NCBI GenBank assembly: GCA_934591705.1 | Contig: CAKTPM010000001.1 | Span: forward strand, 110,554 to 174,553 | Reading direction: 5' to 3' | Source: an uncultured Oscillospiraceae bacterium | GTDB taxonomy: Bacteria > Bacillota > Clostridia > Oscillospirales > Oscillospiraceae | Length of the DNA stretch: 64,000 nucleotides | Shown: in pieces, positions 7,855-16,090 of the stretch | Layout of the letters: every line of letters begins with the position of its first letter | How positions within the stretch are numbered: position 1 is the stretch's first letter | The notes under the pieces: model-generated | Seen by the model: only the letters and a program-made list of their open reading frames with translations | Databases searched by the model: none | What the model was told of the DNA's origin: nothing | Made by a program: the position numbers and the translations under genes

Positions 7855-8453
7855 TTCACACCGCCCAGCTCATAGATGCGGGCCATGACCCGGTCGGCGT
7901 TTTCCTGGTATTCCTCCGCCGTGCCCTTGCGGCCGGTATAGGCCGGGGCCATGGGCTTGCCGATGATGATGGGCACCTTCTGAAAGAGCTTTTTGGGGAT
8001 GCCGATGAATACCGGCAGGAAGTTCACGCCGCTGCGGATGGCCACCACGGAGATGCCGGGCTTAGCCGGCTCCCTGCCGGGGGCCTCCACCCGGGTGCCC
8101 TCCGGGAACATCAGCAGACTGAAGCCGTCCCGCAGGCTGCGGATGGCGGTTTTCACCGCGCCGATGTCCGAGTGGCCCCGGTCCACCGGGAAGACGCCCA
8201 GCATCCGCAGAAAGCCCCCCACCACCGGAATGGAGAAGAGCTGCTTTTTGGCCATGATCCGCAGGGGGTACTCCCCCTTCAGGGCGCAGAAGAGCAGCAC
8301 CGGATCCCAGGCACTGGAGTGATTGGCGCAAAAGAGCGCCGGCTCCTCCGGCAGGTTCTCCTTGCCGGTGACCTCGATGGGGTGGAACAGCAGGATCACC
8401 GGGCGGGCAATGTGCCACACGGCGCTATAAAACTTGGCAAACGGATTCTTCAA
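7851..8453 (-). CDS. plsC: 1-acyl-sn-glycerol-3-phosphate acyltransferase
   Basis: Makes phosphatidic acid by acylating lysophosphatidic acid at the membrane. NHSSAWD gives the catalytic HX4D (His45, Asp50) and FPEGTR is at 116-121. At 200 residues it has a normal PlsC length. The start is TTG at 8453, overlapping the cmk stop (TTGA), with a GGGGAG ribosome-binding site upstream. Lying between cmk and ispH-rpsA is a common clostridial arrangement. Confidence 0.93.
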   Translation of the reverse strand: MKNPFAKFYSAVWHIARPVILLFHPIEVTGKENLPEEPALFCANHSSAWDPVLLFCALKGEYPLRIMAKKQLFSIPVVGGFLRMLGVFPVDRGHSDIGAVKTAIRSLRDGFSLLMFPEGTRVEAPGREPAKPGISVVAIRSGVNFLPVFIGIPKKLFQKVPIIIGKPMAPAYTGRKGTAEEYQENADRVMARIYELGGVK

Positions 8454-9136
8454 AGTCCCACACTCCCCTGGATCATGTCGATAACGAGGTTGCGCACGCT
8501 GTAGAAGCCCAGGTCGCCGGTGTCCACCATGATGGCGTCATCCGCCGGGCGCAGGGGGGCGGCGGCGCGGTGGGTGTCCTGATAGTCCCGCTCCTCCATC
8601 TCCCGGAGCACCTCCTCATAGGCCCGGGGGGTCCCCCGCTGGGCCAGCTCCTTCACCCGGCGCCTGGCCCGGATCTCCACATCGGCATAGAGGAAGATTT
8701 TTACATCCGCGTCGGGCAGCACCACGGTGCCGATATCCCGGCCGTCCATGATGACGCTGTGCCGGCGGGCCAAGTCCCGCTGCATGTCGATCAAAAAGTC
8801 CCGGACCGCGGGGATGGCGGACACATCCGAGGCGTACATGCTGATCTCCGGCAGGCGGATCTCCGCGGTGACATCCTCGCCGTTGAGCAGCATGTGCTGC
8901 AAGCCGTCCTGGGCATAGGCCATCTCCACGCGAATCTGCGGCAGCAGCGCCGCCACCGCCACGGGGTCCTTGGGATCTGCCCCCATCCGCTTGACGAACA
9001 GCCCAATGGTGCGGTAAATGGCGCCGGTGTCCACATAGAGGATGCCCAGCTCCTGGGCCACGGCCTTGGAGATGGTGCTCTTGCCGGCGCCGCTGGGGCC
9101 GTCCACAGCCACGGAATAGATCTTCTTGCTTTCCAT
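8450..9136 (-). CDS. cmk: Cytidylate kinase
   Basis: Phosphorylates CMP and dCMP with ATP. The P-loop DGPSGAGKST is near the N-terminus, VDTGAIYR follows, and MDGRDIGTVVLPDA is the family signature. The start at 9136 (MESKKIYSVAVDG) has GAGG six to seven bases upstream and gives 228 residues, the usual length; an in-frame ATG at 9148 overlaps the upstream stop but has a poorly spaced ribosome-binding site. CMP recycling also serves phospholipid synthesis, which fits the neighbouring plsC. Confidence 0.95.
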   Translation of the reverse strand: MESKKIYSVAVDGPSGAGKSTISKAVAQELGILYVDTGAIYRTIGLFVKRMGADPKDPVAVAALLPQIRVEMAYAQDGLQHMLLNGEDVTAEIRLPEISMYASDVSAIPAVRDFLIDMQRDLARRHSVIMDGRDIGTVVLPDADVKIFLYADVEIRARRRVKELAQRGTPRAYEEVLREMEERDYQDTHRAAAPLRPADDAIMVDTGDLGFYSVRNLVIDMIQGSVGL

Positions 9137-9144
9137 ATCGTTCC

Positions 9145-10374
9145 TCATTTCTCCGCGGCGGAGCAGCCGGCCAGGTGGCCGGTCGCCCACGCGATCTGTA
9201 AATTAAAGCCGCCGGTATAGGCGTCCACATCCAGCACCTCGCCGGCCAGGTAAAGGCCCTCCGTCCTCTTGGAGGCCATGGTGCCGGGCACCACCTCCGC
9301 CACCTTCACGCCGCCGGCGGTGACGATGGCCTCCGCCGCCGGGCGGGGCCCGGAGAGGGCCAGAGGGAAGCGCTTGAGCAGCTCTATCAGCGCATGGCGC
9401 TGCTGGCGGGTCACGGCGTTGGCCTTCAGCCCCCGGGGCAGGGACAACCGCCGAGAGAGCACCGGCACCATGCTGTGAGGCACCAGGCCGGAGAGAATAT
9501 TTTCAAAGTCCCGGTTGGGGTTCTCCCCCAGATCCCGGAGGATACGCTCTTCTAATTTTCGCTCATCCAGGGCGGGCTTCAGATCGATGCTGGCCCGATA
9601 GGTCTCCTTGCCCCAGCCGCGCAGGTGGGCGCTGGCGGAGAGCACCAGGGGCCCGGACACCCCGAAGTGGGTAAAGAGCATCTCTCCGAACTCCCGGAAT
9701 ACCGGCTTATTTTTCTCGTTATAGACGGTGAGCTCCACATTTTTAAGGCCCAGGCCCTGCATCTGCGCACAGCAGTCCTCCGGGCTCTCCAGGGGCACCA
9801 GGGAGCCGCGCGGCTCGATGACGGTGTGTCCCGCCTCTCGGGCCAGGCGATAGCCGTCCCCGGTGGAGCCGGTGGCGGGATAGCTGACGCCGCCGGTGCA
9901 GAGGATGGCAGCCCGGCAGGGATAGGTCCCCTTCTCCCCCACCACGGCGGTCACGGCGCCCTCCTCTATCTGCAGGGACACGGCCCTGTCATGCTCCCAG
10001 CGGACATGGAGCTGCCGCAGGCGCTTTTCCAGGGCGCTGGTGATGGTGAAGGCGCTGTCGCTCACCGGGAAGACCCGGCTGCCCCGCTCCACCTTCAGCT
10101 TCACGCCGATGGCCTCGAAAAAGGCCATGGTGTCCCGGGGGGGCCAGTGCCGGAGGGCGCTGTATAAAAACCGCCCGTTGCCGGGGACATGGCGCAAAAA
10201 GGTCTCCGGGTCGCAGTCATTGGTCACATTGCACCGGCCCTTGCCGGTGATATTCACTTTTTTGCCCAAGCGCTCGTTGGGCTCCAGAAGGCGCACGGCG
10301 GCGCCCCTCTCTCCGGCGGCGATGGCGGCCATCAGACCTGCCGCGCCGCCGCCGATCACAACGATATCATTCAT
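9145..10374 (-). CDS. NAD(P)/FAD-dependent oxidoreductase, BaiN/HI0933 family
   Basis: 409-residue flavoprotein starting MNDIVVIGGGAAGLMAAIAAG, a Rossmann FAD-binding motif, followed by GKKVNITGKGRCNVTN and ending GLYLAGEVLDVDAYTGGFNLQIA, the flavin-binding signature of the HI0933/BaiN group. Family members include flavoproteins linked to bile-acid reduction, but most have no known substrate. In Clostridia this gene commonly lies just upstream of cmk, as here. The start at 10374 overlaps the rpiR stop by 8 bp. Specific function not assigned. Confidence 0.88.
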   Translation of the reverse strand: MNDIVVIGGGAAGLMAAIAAGERGAAVRLLEPNERLGKKVNITGKGRCNVTNDCDPETFLRHVPGNGRFLYSALRHWPPRDTMAFFEAIGVKLKVERGSRVFPVSDSAFTITSALEKRLRQLHVRWEHDRAVSLQIEEGAVTAVVGEKGTYPCRAAILCTGGVSYPATGSTGDGYRLAREAGHTVIEPRGSLVPLESPEDCCAQMQGLGLKNVELTVYNEKNKPVFREFGEMLFTHFGVSGPLVLSASAHLRGWGKETYRASIDLKPALDERKLEERILRDLGENPNRDFENILSGLVPHSMVPVLSRRLSLPRGLKANAVTRQQRHALIELLKRFPLALSGPRPAAEAIVTAGGVKVAEVVPGTMASKRTEGLYLAGEVLDVDAYTGGFNLQIAWATGHLAGCSAAEK

Positions 10375-11233
10375 CTTCCGACTTTCCGAAAATACTGTAC
10401 TGGCTCCAGAGCTGCTCCATCTCCTCAAAGGTCTGGGAGACCTCCTCGGGCTTCCGGCGGCCCACCTCCAGGATCAGTGCATTGAGCAGACTCAGAGGCG
10501 CGGCCATGGAGTCCACAAAGGAGATGGCGTCACAGCGCACCAAAAGAGACACCGAGGCCGCCTTGTAGAGGGGCGACATCTCGCTGTCGGTGATGGCAAT
10601 GACCTCCGCCCCCCGGTCGTGGGCCATCTGCACGGCATGGATGACCATGGTGGAATACCGGGGGAAGCTGAGCCCCAAGAGCACATCCCCGGGGCCGATG
10701 TGGATCATCTGCTCATAGATCTCGCCGGCGGCGGAATTCTGCACGAAGATCACATTCTTAAAGAGCAGGTGGAAATAGAAGTTCAGGTAGCCCGCCAAAA
10801 AGGAGCTGGAGCGGACGCCCAGGATATAGATGTGCTCCGCCGCCATGAGCTTGTCCACCACCGCCCGGAATTCCCCCCGGTCGATCTGGGCAGCGGCATT
10901 GTGGATGCTGGCGGCATCCTGCTCCAGCACGCTGGAGAGGATGTCCTTTTCCCCCATCTGGTCCCGGGTCACCCGGATCCGCTGCAGAGAGGTCAGCCGT
11001 CCGCGGATCATGGACTGCAGGGCCCTTTGCATCTCGGGGTAGCCCTCATAGCCCAGCTCGGCGGCAAAGCGCACCACCGTGGACTCGCTGACCTGGGCCG
11101 TCTTGCCCAGCTTGGCGGCGGTCATAAAGGCCGCCTTGTCATAATTGTCTAAAATAAAGTTGGCAATGCGCTTCTGCCCCTTGGAAAATCCGTCCATTCC
11201 GGCACGGATGGTATGTAAAACATTCTGCTTCAC
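10367..11233 (-). CDS. MurR/RpiR family transcriptional regulator
   Basis: 288 residues with an N-terminal RpiR-type helix-turn-helix (AAKLGKTAQVSESTVVRFAAELG, about residues 39-61) and a C-terminal SIS sugar-phosphate-binding domain (YILGVRSSSFLAGYL; LLGLSFPRYS). Such proteins sense phosphosugars. The start is GTG at 11233, overlapping the rluB stop (GTGA). It sits inside a run of otherwise housekeeping genes with no sugar genes nearby, so its target is not obvious. Confidence 0.9.
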   Translation of the reverse strand: MKQNVLHTIRAGMDGFSKGQKRIANFILDNYDKAAFMTAAKLGKTAQVSESTVVRFAAELGYEGYPEMQRALQSMIRGRLTSLQRIRVTRDQMGEKDILSSVLEQDAASIHNAAAQIDRGEFRAVVDKLMAAEHIYILGVRSSSFLAGYLNFYFHLLFKNVIFVQNSAAGEIYEQMIHIGPGDVLLGLSFPRYSTMVIHAVQMAHDRGAEVIAITDSEMSPLYKAASVSLLVRCDAISFVDSMAAPLSLLNALILEVGRRKPEEVSQTFEEMEQLWSQYSIFGKSEDE

Positions 11234-11943
11234 TTACCCTGGCCTCCCTTCAGCATGATAATTTCCTCTTCCTTCAAATAGCGCCACTTTCCCGGGGGCA
11301 GATCTCCCAGGGAGAGGGCATCCTCCCGGACCCGGCAAAGCCGCCGGACCGTCAGACCCGCCTGGGCGCACATCCGGCGCACCTGGCGGTTCTTGCCCTG
11401 GTGGATGGTGACCTCCAAAAGGGCTTGTCCCCCCTGCCGGCGAATACACCGTACCCGGGCGGGGGCAATGGGCTCGCCGTCTAAGTCCCGGATCTGGGCC
11501 AGGCGCTCTGCGCAGCCCTCCAGGGCACCTGTCACCGCGACCTCATAGACCTTGTCCACCTGATGGGCGGGGTGGGTCAGGGCCTGCATGAAGCCGCCGT
11601 CATTGGTAAAGAGCAAAAGGCCCTCACTGTCCATATCCAGCCGGCCCACCGGGAATACCCGGGCGCCGCAGTCCGCCACCAGGGACGCCGCCGTGGGGCG
11701 GCTTTTCTCGTCGCTGAGGGTGGTCACATATCCCCGGGGCTTGTGGAGCATCAGATAGACCGGTTTTTCTGTAAAGGTTATTCGCTTTCCATCTATTGTA
11801 ATTTCATCCTTTTCCTGGTCCGCTCTGTCACCCAGCCGGGCCACCGCTCCATTCACGGACACCCGCCCGGCGGCAATATATTCCTCCGCCGTCCGGCGGG
11901 AGCACAGGCCGCTCCGGGCGATGAGTTTTTGCAGGCGCTCCAT
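11230..11943 (-). CDS. rluB: RsuA/RluB-family rRNA pseudouridine synthase
   Basis: 237 residues. An N-terminal S4 RNA-binding domain (RLQKLIARSGLCSRRTAEEYI) is followed by the catalytic core with PVGRLDMDSEGLLLFTNDG, where the first Asp after GRL is the conserved nucleophile, and a late QGKNRQVRRMC motif. It modifies one uridine in the peptidyl-transferase region of 23S rRNA if RluB, or 16S if RsuA; clostridial members at this locus are usually called RluB. The ATG at 11943 overlaps the dacF stop by one base (TAATG). Confidence 0.88.
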   Translation of the reverse strand: MERLQKLIARSGLCSRRTAEEYIAAGRVSVNGAVARLGDRADQEKDEITIDGKRITFTEKPVYLMLHKPRGYVTTLSDEKSRPTAASLVADCGARVFPVGRLDMDSEGLLLFTNDGGFMQALTHPAHQVDKVYEVAVTGALEGCAERLAQIRDLDGEPIAPARVRCIRRQGGQALLEVTIHQGKNRQVRRMCAQAGLTVRRLCRVREDALSLGDLPPGKWRYLKEEEIIMLKGGQGK

Positions 11944-12725
11944 TACGCGCTCTCCTTTCGGGCAAAGCCCAGTTGGTATAGGGCGGCGTGATCCGCCCAG
12001 TCGTTGCCGTCGCAGAGCGTCACGGCCACCAGCTGCCGGCCCTCCCGCTCCACGCAGCTCACCAGGGTGCGGCCCGCGGCCCGGGTATAGCCGGTCTTCA
12101 GGCCGATACACCCCTCCAAGCGGCTCAGGAGCTTGTTGTGATTGCGCAGCTGCCGCCCGGCCACGGCGGCGCTTTTGGTGGAAAAGATGCGCCGGAGGGT
12201 GGGATCCTCTATGGCCCGGCAGGCCAGAAGGGCCATGTCGTAGGCCGTGGAATAGTGACCCTCTCCATCCAGGCCGCTGGGATTTTCAAAGGAGGTGTCC
12301 TCCATGCCCAGGGCGGCGGCCAGCTCGTTCATTTTGGCCACAAGGGTCTCCGGCCCGCCGCAGGCATCCGCCAGGGCCAGGGCCGCGTCGTTGCCGCTGG
12401 AGAGAAGCAGCCCGTAGAGCAGCTCCTCTACGGTGAGCCACTCCCCCGGCTTCAAATACATGGAGGAGCCCTCCGCCATGTGGCAGGGCTTCACCTCCAC
12501 GGTGAGGCGCACGGAGGCGCACTCCAGCACCGCCAGCGCCGTCATGATCTTGGTGGTGCTGGCGATGCGCATTTTGCTGTGGGGCGCTTTTTCATAGAGC
12601 ACCGCCCCGGTGGCAGCGTCCATCAGCACCGCGGACACGGCGGAAATATCCGCCGCCCGGGCCGGGGAGGCGCAAAGGGGCAGGGCCAGCAGCGCCGCCA
12701 AAAGCAGCGCGAAAAACCGTTTCAA
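11943..12725 (-). CDS. D-alanyl-D-alanine carboxypeptidase (peptidase S11), short DacF-like form
   Basis: 260-residue serine carboxypeptidase that trims the terminal D-Ala of peptidoglycan stem peptides outside the membrane. A signal peptide spans about residues 1-25 (cleavage near ARA-AD). The SXXK motif is STTK at 56-59, SGN follows in LLLSSGNDAA, and KTG is in GLKTGYT. It ends shortly after the catalytic domain, so the C-terminal beta domain and membrane helix of DacA-type enzymes are absent. The start is TTG with GAGG nine bases upstream. Its position beside ytfJ suggests a sporulation or cortex role, as for DacF. Confidence 0.9.
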   Translation of the reverse strand: MKRFFALLLAALLALPLCASPARAADISAVSAVLMDAATGAVLYEKAPHSKMRIASTTKIMTALAVLECASVRLTVEVKPCHMAEGSSMYLKPGEWLTVEELLYGLLLSSGNDAALALADACGGPETLVAKMNELAAALGMEDTSFENPSGLDGEGHYSTAYDMALLACRAIEDPTLRRIFSTKSAAVAGRQLRNHNKLLSRLEGCIGLKTGYTRAAGRTLVSCVEREGRQLVAVTLCDGNDWADHAALYQLGFARKESA

Positions 12726-12757
12726 ACCGGCATCACCTCGGATACCAGTCTATGCGC

Positions 12758-13147
12758 TCAGGGCTCCTCTTTTTCCTTTTTCTTCTCTACATAGCCCTCC
12801 ACCCGGTCCATGAGCTGGGGGATCATCTCCAGCACCCGGTCAGCGGTGCTCATGGCGGGGATGGCCACGGGCATCACCGTGGTGACGCCGTTTTTCACCA
12901 CCAAAAAGGCCACGGGCTCCATCTTCACCGCGCCGCCGGCGCCGCCGGCGAACTTGGTGGGGGCGGTTTTTCCATAGTCCGTGCCGCCGCTGCTGAAGCC
13001 GAAGTTCACCCGGCTGATGGGGATGAGGGTCACACCGTCAGGGGTGGTGATGGGCTGGCCCACGATGGCGTTGGAGTCCGCCAGCTCCCGGATCTTGCCG
13101 ATGGAGGTCTCCATGAAGTCCTGCAGGGGATGCTTGTTCTCGTTCAT
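12758..13147 (-). CDS. ytfJ: GerW family sporulation protein (YtfJ)
   Basis: 129 residues starting MNENKHPLQDFMETSIGKI. The core GVTLIPISRVNFGFSSGG and the glycine-rich FAGGAGGAVKMEPVAFLVV stretch are the GerW/YtfJ signature; the tail is highly charged (EKKKEKEE). In Bacillus the homologue is made in the forespore and is needed for germination of some spores. Here it lies in a row with a DUF2953 gene upstream and dacF downstream, the usual clostridial context. Confidence 0.92.
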   Translation of the reverse strand: MNENKHPLQDFMETSIGKIRELADSNAIVGQPITTPDGVTLIPISRVNFGFSSGGTDYGKTAPTKFAGGAGGAVKMEPVAFLVVKNGVTTVMPVAIPAMSTADRVLEMIPQLMDRVEGYVEKKKEKEEP

Positions 13148-13164
13148 ATCCTATGTCCTTCCTT

Positions 13165-13815
13165 TCAGGCGGCTTGGGTGCCGCCGGTTTCGGATGTATC
13201 ACCGGGAGTCCTTGCCCCGGCGGCCTTCCGCCGCCGCAGCAGCCAGCTCAGCAGGGGCCCTGCCAGGGCGATGGCGATGGCCAGGGCGTCCGCCACCCGC
13301 AGGCGGATGCCCACCGAGCCGGTGACGCGGGTGCGCTCCGCCTCCGGAGCCATGCCGATGTGGATGCGGGGATCGGGGATGCGCAGCAGCGCCTCCAAAA
13401 GGGGCATGGCGGTGAATACCGCCTGGGTGACCCTTCCGTAGAGCAGGGCCGCGTCATAGGGCTCCCCGCCGGTGAGGATGCACAGCTCCATGGGGTCGAT
13501 GCGGATGCGCCGCCTGGTTTTTCCCAGGGCGGCCCCCAGGGCCTGCCGGGCGGCGGGCCAAAGGGTGCGGATATCCTCCCCCGTGAGCTTGGGGCGGGGC
13601 TTTTTTGCCGCCGGCGCCTGCGGGGCCGGTGCCTTTTCCGGCATTTTTTTCTTCGGCGCCTTGGGTGCCGGGGGCAAAAGCTGCCGCCTCACCGGCCCCA
13701 CCTGCAGGGTAAGGATCGTGGCATCGTCCTCCAAGGCGGCCCATACCCGGATGCGCAGCTGCCCCATGAGCACCGCCAGCAGCACGATGCCGCCTAATAT
13801 ATACAGCACAGGCAC
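13165..13815 (-). CDS. DUF2953 domain protein
   Basis: 216 residues. A membrane helix covers residues 3-18, then a Pro/Ala/Lys-rich linker (about 50-75), a soluble middle part and a second hydrophobic stretch near the C-terminus (ADALAIAIALAGPLLSWLL) followed by RRRK. DUF2953 genes sit next to ytfJ in many spore-formers, which suggests a sporulation role, but the family has no assigned activity. The start is GTG at 13815 with AAGGAGG upstream. Confidence 0.75.
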   Translation of the reverse strand: MPVLYILGGIVLLAVLMGQLRIRVWAALEDDATILTLQVGPVRRQLLPPAPKAPKKKMPEKAPAPQAPAAKKPRPKLTGEDIRTLWPAARQALGAALGKTRRRIRIDPMELCILTGGEPYDAALLYGRVTQAVFTAMPLLEALLRIPDPRIHIGMAPEAERTRVTGSVGIRLRVADALAIAIALAGPLLSWLLRRRKAAGARTPGDTSETGGTQAA

Positions 13816-13851
13816 GGTCCCCGCCTCCTTTCCAAAGCTCTGTGCAAGGGG

Positions 13852-14445
13852 TCAGCTCTCCTCCTCCCCGGTCTCCTCCCGGGGCTGCAGGATGGCGTCC
13901 TCCAGGCGTATCTGTCCATCGGCCTCCAGGCCGGGCATCTCCGGCAGCTCCTCTAAGGAGCGCAGGTGGAAGGCCCGAAGGAAGGCCTGGGTGGTGCGGT
14001 AGAGCCGGGGACGGCCCGGCACCTGCAGGTGGCCGCACTCCTCGATGAGGTGGCGGTCCAGCAGCAGGCCCACGGTATAGGAGCTGTCCACCCCCCGGAT
14101 CTGATCCACATAGGCCCGGGTGGTGGGCTGGTAATAGGCGATAACGGTCAGCACCTCCAAGGCGGGCTGGCTGAGCTTGGCGGGCTTTCGTATCTCAAAG
14201 GCCCGGCGGATGATCTCGGCATATTCCGGCGCAGAGCACAGCTGATAGCTGTCCTCCATCCGGATGAGGCGCATGCCCCGGCGCTCGTAGGCGTAGTAAT
14301 CCTGCAGGCGCTGGAGCACCAGCTCCACCGTGGGCCGGTCCATCTCCATGGCCACGCAGATGCGCTCGATGGCCACCGGCTCGCCGGAGGCGAACAAAAT
14401 GCCCTCTACGGCGGCCTCGATCTCTTTCATTTCCAGTTTATCCAT
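13852..14445 (-). CDS. scpB: Segregation and condensation protein B
   Basis: 197 residues in two winged-helix domains; typical pieces are EAAVEGILFASGEPV near the start and LEVLTVIAYYQPTTRAYVDQIRGVDSS in the second domain. It forms the condensin-like complex with ScpA and SMC that compacts and segregates the chromosome. The start at 14445 overlaps the scpA stop by 8 bp, so stoichiometric coupling is likely. The C-terminus is acidic. Confidence 0.94.
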   Translation of the reverse strand: MDKLEMKEIEAAVEGILFASGEPVAIERICVAMEMDRPTVELVLQRLQDYYAYERRGMRLIRMEDSYQLCSAPEYAEIIRRAFEIRKPAKLSQPALEVLTVIAYYQPTTRAYVDQIRGVDSSYTVGLLLDRHLIEECGHLQVPGRPRLYRTTQAFLRAFHLRSLEELPEMPGLEADGQIRLEDAILQPREETGEEES

Positions 14446-15244
14446 TGGTCTCGTCCCCCAAACTCCATTCATCGGGCAGGTTCTCATCACAGCTTACGGC
14501 ACAGTCCTCCATGCCGCCGGCCAGACGGATGATGTGGTTGCGGCAGAGCTCCAGCACCGCCATAAAGGTGGCCACGATCTCGCTGCGGCTGCGGCTGCCC
14601 CGGAAGAGCAGCAAAAACCGCGTGATGCCCGCGTTTTTCAGGCGGCCCACGATCTCCTTGGCCTTGTTCTCCACCGGGTAGGGCTCCCGCTTGACAATGT
14701 CGTCGAAGGACTTGAGATTGGGCGCGGCCGCCGCGTGTCCCTTGCGGTCCAGCACCTCCTGAAGAGCCAGCACCAGGTCGCCGGGCTCCTGGTCATACTC
14801 GTAGATCTTGCCCCGGCGCACCGGCTCCGGCGAGCGGGTCATGATGTCACGGCCGAACTCGCTCATGGCGCCCATGCGCTCCGTGAGACCCCGTATCTTC
14901 TGGTAGATGTCCCCCCGGCGGCGCTCCTCCAAGGACTGGATCAGGGCGGCCATCTCGTCCTGGACCTCCTCGTCCTCCAGGGACAGGAGCATCCGGGTCT
15001 TGATGTACATCAGGTGGGCGGCCATGGTGATAAACTCGCTGGCGATCTCCAGGTCCAGCTTCTGCCGCTGCTCTAAGTAGGCCAGATACTGCTCCAGAAT
15101 CAGGGCGATGGGGATATCGGCGATCTCTATTTTGTTTTTGCTCAGAAGGAATAAGATCAGGTCCAGAGGGCCTTCAAAGTCCTCCGGGGCTTCGCTGGCG
15201 CGGGTCTGCACCACGCCCTCCAGCTTAAAAATAGGGTTATCCAA
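14438..15244 (-). CDS. scpA: Segregation and condensation protein A (kleisin)
   Basis: 268 residues with the ScpA start FEGPLDLILFLLSKNKIEIADIPI and a C-terminal winged helix (TRFLLLFRGSRSRSEIVATFMAVLELCR). It is the kleisin that bridges SMC heads. The start is a TTG at 15244 with GAGG eight bases upstream. It is followed by scpB with an 8-bp overlap and preceded by the M50 protease gene. Confidence 0.95.
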   Translation of the reverse strand: MDNPIFKLEGVVQTRASEAPEDFEGPLDLILFLLSKNKIEIADIPIALILEQYLAYLEQRQKLDLEIASEFITMAAHLMYIKTRMLLSLEDEEVQDEMAALIQSLEERRRGDIYQKIRGLTERMGAMSEFGRDIMTRSPEPVRRGKIYEYDQEPGDLVLALQEVLDRKGHAAAAPNLKSFDDIVKREPYPVENKAKEIVGRLKNAGITRFLLLFRGSRSRSEIVATFMAVLELCRNHIIRLAGGMEDCAVSCDENLPDEWSLGDETNG

Positions 15245-15260
15245 CTTGCGTACCTCGTTT

Positions 15261-15923
15261 TCAGGATAGGCCGACCAGGCGGCACATGAATCGGAACACG
15301 GCGTCCATGGCGGTGTCCAGGCCGCTGCTCAGGGTGCCCAGCAGCACCAGGGCCATGATCAGGAGCATGCCGAAGCGCTCATAGCGCATGAGGATGTTGT
15401 AGGCCCGGTCCGGCAGCAGGGCGGCCAGCACCTTGGAGCCGTCCAGGGGCGGGATGGGGATGAGGTTGAAAAGCCCCAGGCCCACGGAGAGCATGGCGGT
15501 GCTGAGCATGAACTGGAAAAGGGTCATGCTCACATTCCCGCCGGCCAGGGCGTGGTTATAAAGGGCCTTGACCCCCCACAGCAGCCACAGCGATAAGAGC
15601 ATATTGGAAAGGGGCCCCGCCAGGGCCGTGACGGCCATGCCCAGCTTAGGGCGCTTGAAGTATTGGGGATTCACCGGCACGGGCTTGGCCCAGCCCACGC
15701 CCGTGACCACCATGGCCGCCAGGCCCAGCCAGTCGATATGATGCAGGGGATTCAAGCTCAGGCGGTGGGCCCGCTTGGCGGTGGGATCGCCCAGGAAAAA
15801 GGCGGCCACACCGTGGCAAACCTCGTGGAAGATCAGGCACACAAGCACCGAAGCCACCCGCAGCAGGGTGCTGCGCAGGGAGCTGAAGTCCAGTGCCTGC
15901 CAAAGATCGGATAAATAATGCAA
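15261..15923 (-). CDS. Site-2 protease family (M50) membrane metalloprotease
   Basis: 220 residues, several membrane segments. The zinc motif HEVCH is at 33-37 inside a membrane helix, the third ligand is in LIPIPPLDG (Asp161), and the SLNPLHHIDWLG segment is conserved in the minimal Rv/YwhC-type S2P group. Substrate unknown. The start is a TTG with AGGAGG eight bases before it. It is the first gene after a clear promoter and probably opens the operon that runs to ispH-rpsA. Confidence 0.9.
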   Translation of the reverse strand: MHYLSDLWQALDFSSLRSTLLRVASVLVCLIFHEVCHGVAAFFLGDPTAKRAHRLSLNPLHHIDWLGLAAMVVTGVGWAKPVPVNPQYFKRPKLGMAVTALAGPLSNMLLSLWLLWGVKALYNHALAGGNVSMTLFQFMLSTAMLSVGLGLFNLIPIPPLDGSKVLAALLPDRAYNILMRYERFGMLLIMALVLLGTLSSGLDTAMDAVFRFMCRLVGLS

Positions 15924-15971
15924 AAACGCGGCCTCCTGTATAAAATAGCATAGTGTACCACTATCTCTGAC

Positions 15972-16000
15972 AGTATACCAAATCCTGCAAGTAAACGCAA
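15972..16000 (-). promoter_or_regulatory. Promoter of the M50-scpAB-...-ispH/rpsA operon
   Basis: Minus strand TTGCGT (16000-15995), 17-bp spacer, TATACT (15977-15972). Confidence 0.7.
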
Positions 16001-16033
16001 GGCAAATTGCAGAATGTTTACAGCTTGGCCCAT

Positions 16034-16070
16034 AGAAAAGGACGGCTGACTTGCGTCAGCCGTCCTTGCA
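16034..16070 (-). terminator. Terminator after tsf
   Basis: Perfect 13-bp AAGGACGGCTGAC / GTCAGCCGTCCTT stem with a 4-base loop; TTTTC follows on the minus strand. Confidence 0.88.
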
Positions 16071-16090
16071 AAATGCGGTTCCAGCGGGAA

